NCBI GenBank assembly: GCA_003535775.1
Contig: DPYO01000156.1
Span: forward strand, 1 to 16,155
Reading direction: 5' to 3'
DNA length: 16,155 bases
DNA from: Fidelibacterota bacterium
GTDB taxonomy: Bacteria; Fidelibacterota; Marinisomatia; Marinisomatales; UBA8229
This document shows positions 7,606 to 15,450 of the stretch, piece after piece (position 1 is the first letter of the stretch; every line of letters begins with the position of its first letter). The notes beneath the pieces are model-generated. The model saw only the letters and a list, made by a program, of their open reading frames with translations. It ran no database searches and was not told where the DNA came from. A program made the translations under genes and the position numbers.

Positions 7606-8772
7606 TTATTTAACCCAGTCAGAAATAACAGTCTGAACGCCTTCTTTCACTTGAACGAGGACCACAGATTCTGTTCCGGCATGATCATTAGAATTATAGG
7701 TTATTGGCGGAAAAGCACCCGAATCCCAATTTTTCAATGTTTCTAAACCATTGACTAATCGTTTCCGAGTGGGGTTTTTACCGGCACGTTCAAGACCTTC
7801 TACAAGGACTTTTGCTGTGATATATCCATAAAAATGATACATTCCCATATAAGCTTCCGGGACTTCGTATTTTGCGCATAATTCTCTATAGTGGACAGCA
7901 CCCGGTGCATCAGAATTCCACAAATTCGCAAAGTTTGATGCAATAAAACCTTCACCGGCAGGTCCGGCTGCAAGCGCAACACGATGATCCATTGTAGGAC
8001 TTGTTCCATAAAACTGCGGTGAAAAGCCCATTGCAGCTGCAGTCTTCATCACAATAATAGGTTCTTTGACCACCCCGGCGATAATCACGTGACCCACACC
8101 ACCTTTAATCAAATTACCAACTTGACCGGCAAAATCAGTTGCTCCACGCTGATAGGCTTCTTTTTGTATAGACGTGCCTGTTGCTTTTTCAGCTTCAGCT
8201 GCACCTTTTAATACATTTTCACCATAATCATCATCCTGGTAAATCAAACCAATTTTGGCATTGGCATCTTGACTCAAGATATGATCAACAAGAATTCGGG
8301 TTTGTTTATCGTAACCCGTATCTGTATGGAAAATTAAGTCACTTGCTGGGCGTGACATATCGGACATAGTACCCGATTGTGTTGCTGGAGCAATGAGTGG
8401 TGTGCCTGTTTCAGCCAAAATGGGCCTGATGGCTTCACATGGTGAAGTTCCTATTACATTATACAAGCAAAATACCTGGTCTTTTTCAATCAATTTCTTT
8501 GCTGCCACTACAGCCTTTTGAGGATTGTATTGATGATCTTCAACTATCATTTTAATTTGACGACCATGAACTCCACCTTCTTCATTGATGTATTGGAAAT
8601 ACAGATTTGAACCGGCAGGTAAAACTGCGCCTAATTCTTTCATAGGACCGCTCAAGTCCTGAATATTTCCAATCAAGATTTCTGTATCAGTTACCCCTGG
8701 TGCTGGTGCCTGTTTATCACAGGTAATAAACATCAGTCCAATAATGATTAGTAACCCTGTTATGTTTTTCAT
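7606..8772 (-). CDS. Substrate-binding lipoprotein of HAAT-family ABC transporter, LivJ/LivK-like
   Basis: This protein captures the substrate outside the inner membrane and delivers it to LivHM. It has 388 residues and the Peripla_BP_6 (type 1 periplasmic binding) fold: TEILIGNIQDLSGPMKELG near 30-50, GVHGRQIKMIVEDHQYNP, and later AETGTPLIAPATQSG. The N-terminus is a short basic segment, a hydrophobic stretch (GLLIIIGLMFITC) and Cys18, so it reads as a lipoprotein signal with a loose lipobox (FITC). Asp19 follows the Cys; in Escherichia coli Asp at +2 keeps lipoproteins in the inner membrane, though that rule may not hold here. The ATG has a good Shine-Dalgarno, AAGAGGAG, seven bases upstream. 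It sits between the permease and ATPase genes. The ligand is not predictable by eye. Confidence 0.92.
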   Translation of the reverse strand: MKNITGLLIIIGLMFITCDKQAPAPGVTDTEILIGNIQDLSGPMKELGAVLPAGSNLYFQYINEEGGVHGRQIKMIVEDHQYNPQKAVVAAKKLIEKDQVFCLYNVIGTSPCEAIRPILAETGTPLIAPATQSGTMSDMSRPASDLIFHTDTGYDKQTRILVDHILSQDANAKIGLIYQDDDYGENVLKGAAEAEKATGTSIQKEAYQRGATDFAGQVGNLIKGGVGHVIIAGVVKEPIIVMKTAAAMGFSPQFYGTSPTMDHRVALAAGPAGEGFIASNFANLWNSDAPGAVHYRELCAKYEVPEAYMGMYHFYGYITAKVLVEGLERAGKNPTRKRLVNGLETLKNWDSGAFPPITYNSNDHAGTESVVLVQVKEGVQTVISDWVK

Positions 8773-8779
8773 GATTATT

Positions 8780-8787
8780 CTCCTCTT
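8780..8787 (-). promoter_or_regulatory. Strong ribosome binding site of the binding-protein gene
   Basis: On the minus strand AAGAGGAG ends seven bases before the ATG at 8772. It is the clearest Shine-Dalgarno in the transporter operon, in contrast to the overlapping starts of livM, livF and the ligase. This fits the usual need for excess binding protein over membrane components. Confidence 0.7.
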
Positions 8788-8795
8788 TTTAATGA

Positions 8796-9830
8796 TTATG
8801 TAACCCGCTTACGCGGATTGAATGGAAATAATTTCCAGTAAATTCTCATTTTGAGCCACATTCCATATAATCCTTGTGGTTGGAATATAATAAATAACAG
8901 CATTATTAAACCGAAAATGAATGCTTGAAAATCGCCAGCTTCCAAATGGATATATTTTGCCAATCCATCTTTAAATAAAGGAATAAACAGGTTTTCCATT
9001 AACACAATAAACAAGGTTCCCAGCACAGCACCATAGATTGATCCAGCTCCGCCAATAAGCACCATTACGATAAAAAATATTGATAATAAAATATCAAAAT
9101 GATCTGTAGAAATAAAATGGCTTGTATGGGCAAATAAAACACCGGCAAAACCGGCAAACATACCTGAAATAAAAAATGACATCATTTTATACTTGGCTAA
9201 ATTGATTCCCGATGCCTGAGCTGCTTGTTCCGAATCCCGGATAGCCATAAATGCACGGCCAAGTTTGGATTGGATAATTCTTCTGGCAATAATAACAGCC
9301 AGAATAACAAACGTATAAATCAAAAAATAATTATCCCAATCATTTTTTATGGTCATTCCAAAGAAAGAAGCTTTAGAAACTTGTAAGCCACCAGCGCCGC
9401 CTGTCCATTCCCGAAGCGCAATGATGAGTCGCTTAACAATAAACCCAAATCCCATCGTTGTCAGCCCCAGGTACATGCCTTCAATTCGTAATGCAGGAAA
9501 ACCAATCACAAAACCGAATAATCCAACAATAATGGGTGTAATTATTAACGAAAGTTCAAAAGGTAATCCTACTTGATCAACTAATATTGCAGAAGCATAA
9601 GCTCCGATGGCTAAAAATGCAGCATGACCTAAAGACATCAATCCAGTGAAACCGCTTAGTAAATCTAGTCCCACTGTCAGAATGATATAAATACCGGCCA
9701 TATTTAATACATAGAGATAATATTTATAACTAAATGTGGCGCTTTTTAAAAGGAAGGGTAAAGCAAATACAGCAACAATAATCAGCGGAATCCACTTTAG
9801 ATTTTCTTCGTCGTAACGGCCCTTGATCAT
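8796..9830 (-). CDS. livM: HAAT-family ABC transporter permease, LivM-like
   Basis: This is an inner-membrane permease half, 344 residues with about eight to ten hydrophobic segments, the first near residues 13-29. Family motifs are present: TVGLDLLSGFTGLMSLGHAAF near 52-72, FPALRIEGMYLGLTTMGFG near 111-129, and the cytoplasmic coupling-loop segment GRAFMAIRDSEQAAQASGIN near 191-210, which contacts the ATPases. The tail (FQPQGLYGMWLK) is typical of LivM. The start codon overlaps the livH stop as ATGA, so the two permease subunits are translationally coupled. Length and motifs are intact, with no sign of decay. Confidence 0.94.
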   Translation of the reverse strand: MIKGRYDEENLKWIPLIIVAVFALPFLLKSATFSYKYYLYVLNMAGIYIILTVGLDLLSGFTGLMSLGHAAFLAIGAYASAILVDQVGLPFELSLIITPIIVGLFGFVIGFPALRIEGMYLGLTTMGFGFIVKRLIIALREWTGGAGGLQVSKASFFGMTIKNDWDNYFLIYTFVILAVIIARRIIQSKLGRAFMAIRDSEQAAQASGINLAKYKMMSFFISGMFAGFAGVLFAHTSHFISTDHFDILLSIFFIVMVLIGGAGSIYGAVLGTLFIVLMENLFIPLFKDGLAKYIHLEAGDFQAFIFGLIMLLFIIFQPQGLYGMWLKMRIYWKLFPFNPRKRVT

Positions 9831-10756
9831 ACCCGTTTAACCTTTGCTCTTCCAAACAAACCATCGGGTCGTACCATGAGCACAACAATCAGAACAATCC
9901 AGACAATAATGTCATTTATTTCCTTAATCCATACAAAATGGAACGAAAGTGTGCCCATGCTTACTGTTTCAATAACTCCTAAAATAATGCCGCCTGCAAC
10001 AGCTCCGGGGATTGAGCCGAACCCCCCCAAAATAGCTGCCGGAAATGCTTTCAATCCCAGGTAGCTCATGGTTGTATCCAGTAGCGCCATGCGTGGCGCC
10101 AGCAATGCACCACTGACCACTCCAACCAAAGCAGAAAATATCCATACCATTCTATATACCTGTTTAACCGGAATACCCATGAGCTGGGCTGCTTCAGAAT
10201 CTTCTGCTGTAGCTTTCATCGCTATGCCCCAGCGGGTTTTATTAAAAAAGAAAAAGAACAATCCCATCAGTAATATAGCACAAATAATAATAGCCAAATC
10301 CAATACGGAAATAACGATGCCTCCAGCTTTAATCGTGCTGTCTCCAAAAGGAGAAACAGGAACCAGGCTTATAGGGCCAGCGATCATGGCTGTAAGGGAA
10401 CGAAGAATAATGGCCAAGCTTATGGTTGCCATTATGATTGAAAAAACCGGTTCATCTTTTAATGGACGGTTTATGATATAATCCAAAATAATGCCGAATA
10501 TAACTGCGAAAACAATTGAACTTAAAAGTGCTGCAAGAAATACCCAGCTATTCAATCCACCAGCCATTCCAGAAAATTGAGTTACAAAAAAGAAATTTAC
10601 GTATGCTCCGACCAGCATGATTTCACCCTGGGCAAAATTCACCACTTCAGTGGCTTTATAAATAAGTGTAAAACCCAACGCGATAAGAGCATAAATGCAG
10701 CCCAGAGCAATACCACTTATAGATTCCTGCAAAAGACCGGTGAGTATTTCAATCAT
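9827..10756 (-). CDS. livH: HAAT-family ABC transporter permease, LivH-like
   Basis: This is the partner permease of LivM, 309 residues and strongly hydrophobic. Motifs seen include the N-terminal GCIYALIALGFTLIYKATE near 19-37 followed by VVNFAQGEIMLVGAY, the coupling loop WGIAMKATAEDSEAAQLMGI near 176-195, and ILGGFGSIPGAVAGG near the C-terminal end. It is the first gene of the transporter block. The 82-base gap upstream is the largest between minus-strand genes here, so a promoter or control site before livH is plausible. The Shine-Dalgarno is weak or distant (AAGGGG about 15 bases before the ATG). Confidence 0.94.
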   Translation of the reverse strand: MIEILTGLLQESISGIALGCIYALIALGFTLIYKATEVVNFAQGEIMLVGAYVNFFFVTQFSGMAGGLNSWVFLAALLSSIVFAVIFGIILDYIINRPLKDEPVFSIIMATISLAIILRSLTAMIAGPISLVPVSPFGDSTIKAGGIVISVLDLAIIICAILLMGLFFFFFNKTRWGIAMKATAEDSEAAQLMGIPVKQVYRMVWIFSALVGVVSGALLAPRMALLDTTMSYLGLKAFPAAILGGFGSIPGAVAGGIILGVIETVSMGTLSFHFVWIKEINDIIVWIVLIVVLMVRPDGLFGRAKVKRV

Positions 10757-10838
10757 AAATCAGCAGGTGTCCCCTTATTATCAATTGGAATCTGCTATTT
10801 CCAATTCATGGTCTCTCCAAAAAAGTACTATCGCGATT
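10757..10838 (-). promoter_or_regulatory. livH upstream region with perfect inverted repeat (possible operator/promoter)
   Basis: AATTGGAA at 10783-10790 and TTCCAATT at 10799-10806 form a perfect 8-base inverted repeat with an 8-base spacer, and ATCGCGAT at 10830-10837 is a second palindrome just after the deaminase stop. Read on the minus strand, TTGGAA inside the repeat lies 16 bases before GATAAT, a passable sigma-70-like pair, so the repeat would overlap a -35 element as an operator does. This is inference: a repressor site, an RNA hairpin or chance are all possible. Confidence 0.4.
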
Positions 10839-11267
10839 TTACATTTCCAGATGAACCAGCTCAATGCCCAGTTCTTTTGCATGGGTAATGATGCGTTCTT
10901 CCCGATAAAATTCACTATAGTAAATTATTTTGATTCCTGCATTGGCGATCATCTTAAAACAATCATAGCAGGGTGAAGCGGTGATAAAGATTTCCGTATT
11001 ATCAATCTGAACACCGTTACGGGCTGCCTGAACGATAGCATTCGCTTCTGCGTGAATCGTTCGTATGCAGTGGTCGTTTTCCATTTCATGGCCAACTTCA
11101 TCACAATGGGGCAGGCCTCGGATACTTCCGTTATATCCTGTGGAAAGGATGGTTTTATCCCGAACAATTACAGCGCCTACATGCTTTCGGTCACAGGTAG
11201 AACGCGTGGCCACTTCGTTGGCGATATTCATAAAATATTTTCTCCAGGAAATTCGTGTATCAGTCAT
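10839..11267 (-). CDS. dCMP deaminase (ComEB-like)
   Basis: The enzyme deaminates dCMP to dUMP, feeding thymidylate synthesis. It has 142 residues, normal for the bacterial family. The zinc and catalytic motif HAEANAI carries His72 and the proton-shuttling Glu74; the second zinc motif SPCYDC carries Cys100 and Cys103. The N-terminal region (RKHVGAVIVRDKTILSTGYNGS near 27-48) and the Cys/His-rich segment PHCDEVGHEMENDHCIRT near 53-70 identify dCMP deaminase rather than cytidine or tRNA adenosine deaminase. In Bacillus the homologue is comEB. It starts nine bases after sufS and is probably read with the suf genes; no functional link to them is evident. Confidence 0.93.
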   Translation of the reverse strand: MTDTRISWRKYFMNIANEVATRSTCDRKHVGAVIVRDKTILSTGYNGSIRGLPHCDEVGHEMENDHCIRTIHAEANAIVQAARNGVQIDNTEIFITASPCYDCFKMIANAGIKIIYYSEFYREERIITHAKELGIELVHLEM

Positions 11268-11276
11268 ACGTAATTG

Positions 11277-12494
11277 TCAGGCAAAGTAATTAAGGGTTGA
11301 TTTCATACAACTGCATAACTTATCAATTTCTTCCTTTGTATTATAAATGTAAAAGGAGATTCGCGCAGTACCGCTGACTCCCAGCTTTTTCATGATGGGC
11401 TGGGTACAGTGATGTCCCGTACGTATAGCAATGTTATCCTGGTCAAGAAATTGTGCTAAATCGTGAGGATGAACTCCATCTACATTGAAGCTGATTATCC
11501 CTCCGTGAATATTTTTTTTATTGTAAATACGTACTCCATTGATTTCATTCAGTTTTTTCATTCCATATTCAGTCAGTTCTCCTATATGTTCCTCAACTTT
11601 TTTCATACTGATATTTTGTAAAAAATCAATGGCTTTCCCCAACCCAACCGCCTGGGCAATATTGGGCGTTCCAGCTTCGAACTTCCAGGGGATGTCGTTC
11701 CAGGTGGAATGTGTCATGGTGACCTTCTCAATCATTTCGCCTCCACTCTGAAACGGTTCCATGGATTCCAGGAGTTCCGGTTTTCCGAACAAAATTCCTA
11801 CACCGGTTGGTCCCAGCATTTTGTGACCGGAAAATGCGAAAAAGTCACACCCTAATTGTTGTACATCTACGGTTGTGTGTGGGACGCTCTGGGCACCGTC
11901 CACCACCGTAATTGCGCCTACGGCTTTCGCATGGAGAATGAGTTGTTGCACCGGGTTGAGTTTCCCCAAGGTATTTGATTTATGGGTGAGTGCAAATACT
12001 TTTGTTTTTGGAGTAAAATATTTTTCAGGTTTTTCCAGGTCTAATTCCAAATCATCATTGAGGGGAATGTATTTTAATACCGCTCCGGTCCGTTCAGCTG
12101 CAATCTGCCAGGGAACCAGGTTAGAATGGTGTTCCATTTCCGTGACCAGGATTTCATCTCCTGGTTTCAACTGCTGCTGAGCCCAGGCGTAGGCAACCAG
12201 ATTAATGCTTTCTGTTGTCCCCCGTGTAAAAATTATGGAACGGTCATCTTTTGCGTTGATAAAACCCGCAATATTTTTACGTGCGTTTTCAAAAGCGTCT
12301 GTTGCCTGCTGGCTTAAACGGTACACTCCACGGTGAACATTTGCGTTGAATCTACGGTAGAATTGGTCAAGTTTATTAAGGACTTGAATTGGTTTTTGTG
12401 TTGTGGAAGCGTTGTCAAAATAGACTAAGGGATTTTCACCGTTTTCCGCTTCAAGGAATGGAAAATCCTTACGGATTGAGTCTATCTCCAGCAT
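11277..12494 (-). CDS. sufS: Cysteine desulfurase SufS (group II)
   Basis: SufS removes sulfur from L-cysteine with PLP, leaving a persulfide on its active-site Cys for transfer to SufE. It has 405 residues, the standard length. Visible residues are His123 in EHHSN (PLP stacking), Asp199 in VVDGAQS, the PLP Schiff-base Lys225 in FSGHKMLGP, and the catalytic Cys363 in RTGHHCTQP, followed by GTARISFYIYNTKEE. The short loop around Cys363 marks the SufS/CsdA group rather than IscS/NifS. The usual HVSN segment reads HKSN near 171-174. It begins four bases after the sufT stop, and sufE lies two genes upstream. Confidence 0.95.
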   Translation of the reverse strand: MLEIDSIRKDFPFLEAENGENPLVYFDNASTTQKPIQVLNKLDQFYRRFNANVHRGVYRLSQQATDAFENARKNIAGFINAKDDRSIIFTRGTTESINLVAYAWAQQQLKPGDEILVTEMEHHSNLVPWQIAAERTGAVLKYIPLNDDLELDLEKPEKYFTPKTKVFALTHKSNTLGKLNPVQQLILHAKAVGAITVVDGAQSVPHTTVDVQQLGCDFFAFSGHKMLGPTGVGILFGKPELLESMEPFQSGGEMIEKVTMTHSTWNDIPWKFEAGTPNIAQAVGLGKAIDFLQNISMKKVEEHIGELTEYGMKKLNEINGVRIYNKKNIHGGIISFNVDGVHPHDLAQFLDQDNIAIRTGHHCTQPIMKKLGVSGTARISFYIYNTKEEIDKLCSCMKSTLNYFA

Positions 12495-12498
12495 AGCT

Positions 12499-13041
12499 TT
12501 ACATCATACCTAAATGAAGCCGGGCTTCCTCAGACATCATTTCCATATTCCACGGTGGTTCCCAAACCAGATCAACTTTGGCTTCAGCTACACCCGGGAT
12601 AGATTCAACTTTACTTTTTACTTCGTCCGCAATGCTGGGACCCATTCCGCATCCGGGAGCAGTGAGAGTCATTTTTATTTCAATTCTCCATTGACCGTCT
12701 TCCAATTCGTAAGGTCGGCAGTCGTAAATCAAACCTAACTCTGCAATGTTTACAGGGATTTCAGGATCGTAGCAGGTCTTTAATTGGTCCCAGACCATGT
12801 CTTCATGAAAGTCCCCCTGGATGGTTTCAGCTTTTTTTGGAGTCGTTTTTTCTTTCCCTAATGCATCGGCATTTTCACTGTTGATTTGCGCCATATTTCC
12901 ACGAATTATCACCGTGTAACTTCCACCAAGAGCTTGAGTGATTTGGACCGATTCTCCTTTTTTAAGAGTAATTTTATCGCCGGAGGGTACAAGATGTGCA
13001 TCCACATCTCGTGTTATTTTTACTTCTTCACTTTCTAACAT
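12499..13041 (-). CDS. sufT: SufT-like Fe-S maturation factor (MIP18/DUF59 domain, long form)
   Basis: SufT proteins assist maturation of Fe-S proteins, probably at the cluster carrier or targeting step, and are not core scaffold parts. It has 180 residues. An N-terminal region (VDAHLVPSGDKITLKKGE near 13-30) belongs to the long SufT type, and the C-terminal MIP18/PaaD-like domain has DPEIPVNIAELGLIYD near 92-107, TAPGCGMG near 127-134 with the conserved Cys131, and VWEPPW near 159-164. A lysine- and threonine-rich linker (near 63-71) joins the parts. The start shares one base with the sufE stop (TAATG), with GGAGA 11 bases upstream. The neighbourhood confirms the assignment. Confidence 0.9.
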   Translation of the reverse strand: MLESEEVKITRDVDAHLVPSGDKITLKKGESVQITQALGGSYTVIIRGNMAQINSENADALGKEKTTPKKAETIQGDFHEDMVWDQLKTCYDPEIPVNIAELGLIYDCRPYELEDGQWRIEIKMTLTAPGCGMGPSIADEVKSKVESIPGVAEAKVDLVWEPPWNMEMMSEEARLHLGMM

Positions 13042-13454
13042 TACATTAATATCTCCATCTTGATTTTATGAAAAGCGCTTGCAAAGCCGTGAGTTCTCTG
13101 GCTGGTAATTGAATGTCCCAGCCCCAGAGATTCCAGAAGAGATTCAGCTTTCATGATCTTAATCTCTTCCGGCATACGGTTATTGAGTACCATTTCTAAA
13201 AGCCGGAGTAATCCTTTTACGATTAGTGCATCTGAGTCAGTTTGAAAAACAAAAGTCATATCAGGTTGTTTTTTTCCTACGACCCATGCCTGGGACATAC
13301 ATCCATAAATTTTATTTTGTTCTGTTTTTAATTCGGAAGGAAGTCCGGAACTTTGTTTTCCTAAATCCAGGAGTTGGACAAATTTATCTTTTGGATCCGG
13401 TAAAATTTCGAAATCTGCACTGATTTCCTCCAAAGTCTGCTGAATAGTTTTCAT
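13041..13454 (-). CDS. sufE: Sulfur acceptor SufE
   Basis: SufE accepts persulfide sulfur from SufS, stimulates its turnover and passes sulfur to SufBCD. From the ATG at 13454 it has 137 residues, and the acceptor Cys52 lies in IYGCMSQAW, matching the position of Cys51 in Escherichia coli SufE. The usual C-terminal helix segment reads SQRTHGFASAFHKIK. A TTG at 13463 would extend the protein by three residues, but the ATG overlaps the sufD stop as ATGA and is the better start. The gene is complete and ends in a TAATG junction with sufT. Confidence 0.94.
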   Translation of the reverse strand: MKTIQQTLEEISADFEILPDPKDKFVQLLDLGKQSSGLPSELKTEQNKIYGCMSQAWVVGKKQPDMTFVFQTDSDALIVKGLLRLLEMVLNNRMPEEIKIMKAESLLESLGLGHSITSQRTHGFASAFHKIKMEILM

Positions 13455-14707
13455 GAGCGCCAATCAGTGAACTGGTTATGGATATAATCCTGGACAGAAA
13501 TTGGTTTCACCTTTTCGATGATTTCATTTGCGAACCCATGAATTAATAGTAATTTGGCAGTTTCAGAATCAATCCCCCTGGTTTGTAAATAAAATATAGC
13601 ATCATCATCCAATTCGCCGGTGGAGGATCCATGGGAACATTTTACATCATCAGATAAAATTTCCAATTGCGGATTGGCATTCATCAATGCTGAAGGGCTT
13701 AGCAATAAGTTCCGGTTGGATTGATCAGCATCCGTCTGTTTTGTGTTTTTTCGGACAACAACTTTTCCATTGAAAACTCCGGAGGATTTATCCGCCAAAA
13801 TATATTTAAACAATTGTCGGCTTTGGCAGAAATTTTGTTGGTGGTCCACAATCACATGTTGGTCATGGTGTTGTTGATCTTCTGTCAGACAAAGACCGTT
13901 GAATACAGCTTCACCGCCATCACCTGTAAAGTCCAGTTTTATATCGTGACGAAATAATTTTGCGCCGGAAGAAAAGGACGTTGTGTTTAACCGTGCATCA
14001 TTTTTGAGGATGTAATTAGTCGTGGCAGTGTGGCAGCAGGACACATCTTCTTCCAGTATTCGAATGTGGTTTAATGAAGCATTCCCATCAATCAAAACCT
14101 GTGTAACCGGATTGACAAAGTAAGGAATTTCCGTTTCACCTATGTAATGCTCAACAAGTGCAGCTTGGGATTTTTTTCCAATGTTAAGCACAAGCCGTGG
14201 ATGGTTCATGAATTGATCAGAAAGAGCAGTTGTGAGATGAATGATTTGAATTGGTTTTTCAATGATTGAATCCGGTTCGACTATCAGTGAAACTCCCGAA
14301 TTCATCAGGGCTGTATTTAACGCTAAAAAAGGATTCTTATTTCCATTCAAGCTGTATACATTTTCGTCAAACTGAAAAAATTCCTCATGTGATTTTACTG
14401 AAACTCCCATAGGTAATTTGGTCAACTGTGGTTGATAATGACCGTTAATGATGATAACAGAATAAGTGTCGGGAATCAATCCCGGAATTTTATCTGGAAT
14501 CTTCGGAAGATCTTTTCCCGATGCTAAACGATACTCATTTTTTCTAATTTCTGAAAAATCTGTGAATTGCCATTCTTCCCATTTTTTCGTGGGGAACCCT
14601 AATTGATTAAACCGGTCAAAAGCTGTTTTTCGCAATGATCGAATTTCTTTTCTCTCATCCGGGCAGTGATCCAGCAATGCATGAAATTGACGCTGTAAAT
14701 AATTCAT
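13451..14707 (-). CDS. sufD: Fe-S cluster assembly protein SufD
   Basis: SufD pairs with SufB over a SufC dimer to form the scaffold that builds nascent Fe-S clusters. It has 418 residues. The N-terminal helical part contains KKWEEWQFTDFSEI (typical of SufD), the middle is beta-helix-like, and the C-terminal core has VKCSHGSSTGELDDDA with Cys357 and His359. That His aligns by context with the functionally important His360 of Escherichia coli SufD. It continues with IFYLQTRGI and the family tail LLIHGFANEII. The start overlaps the sufC stop in TAATG and the stop overlaps the sufE start, so stoichiometry is probably kept by coupled translation. Confidence 0.95.
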   Translation of the reverse strand: MNYLQRQFHALLDHCPDERKEIRSLRKTAFDRFNQLGFPTKKWEEWQFTDFSEIRKNEYRLASGKDLPKIPDKIPGLIPDTYSVIIINGHYQPQLTKLPMGVSVKSHEEFFQFDENVYSLNGNKNPFLALNTALMNSGVSLIVEPDSIIEKPIQIIHLTTALSDQFMNHPRLVLNIGKKSQAALVEHYIGETEIPYFVNPVTQVLIDGNASLNHIRILEEDVSCCHTATTNYILKNDARLNTTSFSSGAKLFRHDIKLDFTGDGGEAVFNGLCLTEDQQHHDQHVIVDHQQNFCQSRQLFKYILADKSSGVFNGKVVVRKNTKQTDADQSNRNLLLSPSALMNANPQLEILSDDVKCSHGSSTGELDDDAIFYLQTRGIDSETAKLLLIHGFANEIIEKVKPISVQDYIHNQFTDWRS

Positions 14708-15444
14708 TATTCCAGCCAGGAATAACCCTTTTCTTCTAATTCCAACGCCAGTTCTTTTCCGCCGGACTTTACAATGCGGCCGTTCATGAGGACATGAACA
14801 TAATCCGGAACAGCATATTTTAATAATCGCTGGTAATGTGTGATTAAGATAATAGCTCTGTCTTCCCGGCGATACTGATTGATTCCATGAGCAATGGTTT
14901 TTAAAGCGTCAATATCCAAACCGGAATCGGTTTCATCCAAAATTGCCAGTTCCGGCTCTAGAATTAACATTTGTAAAATTTCATTCCGTTTTTTTTCTCC
15001 GCCGGAAAAACCGTCATTTACTGATCGCTTCAGGTAGGTTTCATCAAGGTCAACTTCTTTTAGTTTCTCCTTGATGAGTCTCATGAAGTCAGCCGCATTA
15101 ATCTCATCCTTTTCCCGGTTGCGACGTTTTGCATTCAATGCTTCCTTAAGAAAGTAGGTGGTGTTTACTCCAGGGATTACCACGGGATATTGAAATGAGA
15201 GAAAAATTCCATTTAAGGCGCGATCTTCCGGGGAAATATCTGCAATATTTTTTCCTTTGTAGTAAACCTCTCCGGAAGTGACAGAATAATTGTTTTTGCC
15301 AGCAATGAGATTTGCCAGAGTACTTTTCCCTGAACCATTTCGCCCCATTATTGCATGAACTTCTCCCTGTTTCACATTCAAGTTGACTCCCTTTAAAATC
15401 TCTTTATTTTCAACCGCAGCACAAAGATTTTTTATTTCCAGCAT
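14707..15444 (-). CDS. sufC: Fe-S cluster assembly ATPase SufC
   Basis: SufC is the ABC-type ATPase that drives conformational change in the SufBCD scaffold; it is cytosolic and not a transporter. It has 245 residues. Walker A GRNGSGKST is near 34-42, the signature FSGGEKKR near 146-153, Walker B with D-loop LAILDETDSGLD near 167-178, and the H-loop ITHYQRLL with His203. ETDSGLD in place of the transporter-style EPTSGLD is the SufC hallmark. The start lies six bases after the sufB stop, which is itself followed by TAG, giving a double stop. Confidence 0.96.
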   Translation of the reverse strand: MLEIKNLCAAVENKEILKGVNLNVKQGEVHAIMGRNGSGKSTLANLIAGKNNYSVTSGEVYYKGKNIADISPEDRALNGIFLSFQYPVVIPGVNTTYFLKEALNAKRRNREKDEINAADFMRLIKEKLKEVDLDETYLKRSVNDGFSGGEKKRNEILQMLILEPELAILDETDSGLDIDALKTIAHGINQYRREDRAIILITHYQRLLKYAVPDYVHVLMNGRIVKSGGKELALELEEKGYSWLE

Positions 15445-15450
15445 AGCCTA

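Noticed and set aside
10068..10481. 137-codon plus-strand ORF opposite livH
   Set aside because: Its composition is the antisense of transmembrane codons and livH is intact with family motifs, so this is not a gene.
13454..13463. TTG at 13463 as the sufE start
   Set aside because: The ATG at 13454 makes an ATGA junction with sufD and places the acceptor Cys at the usual position.
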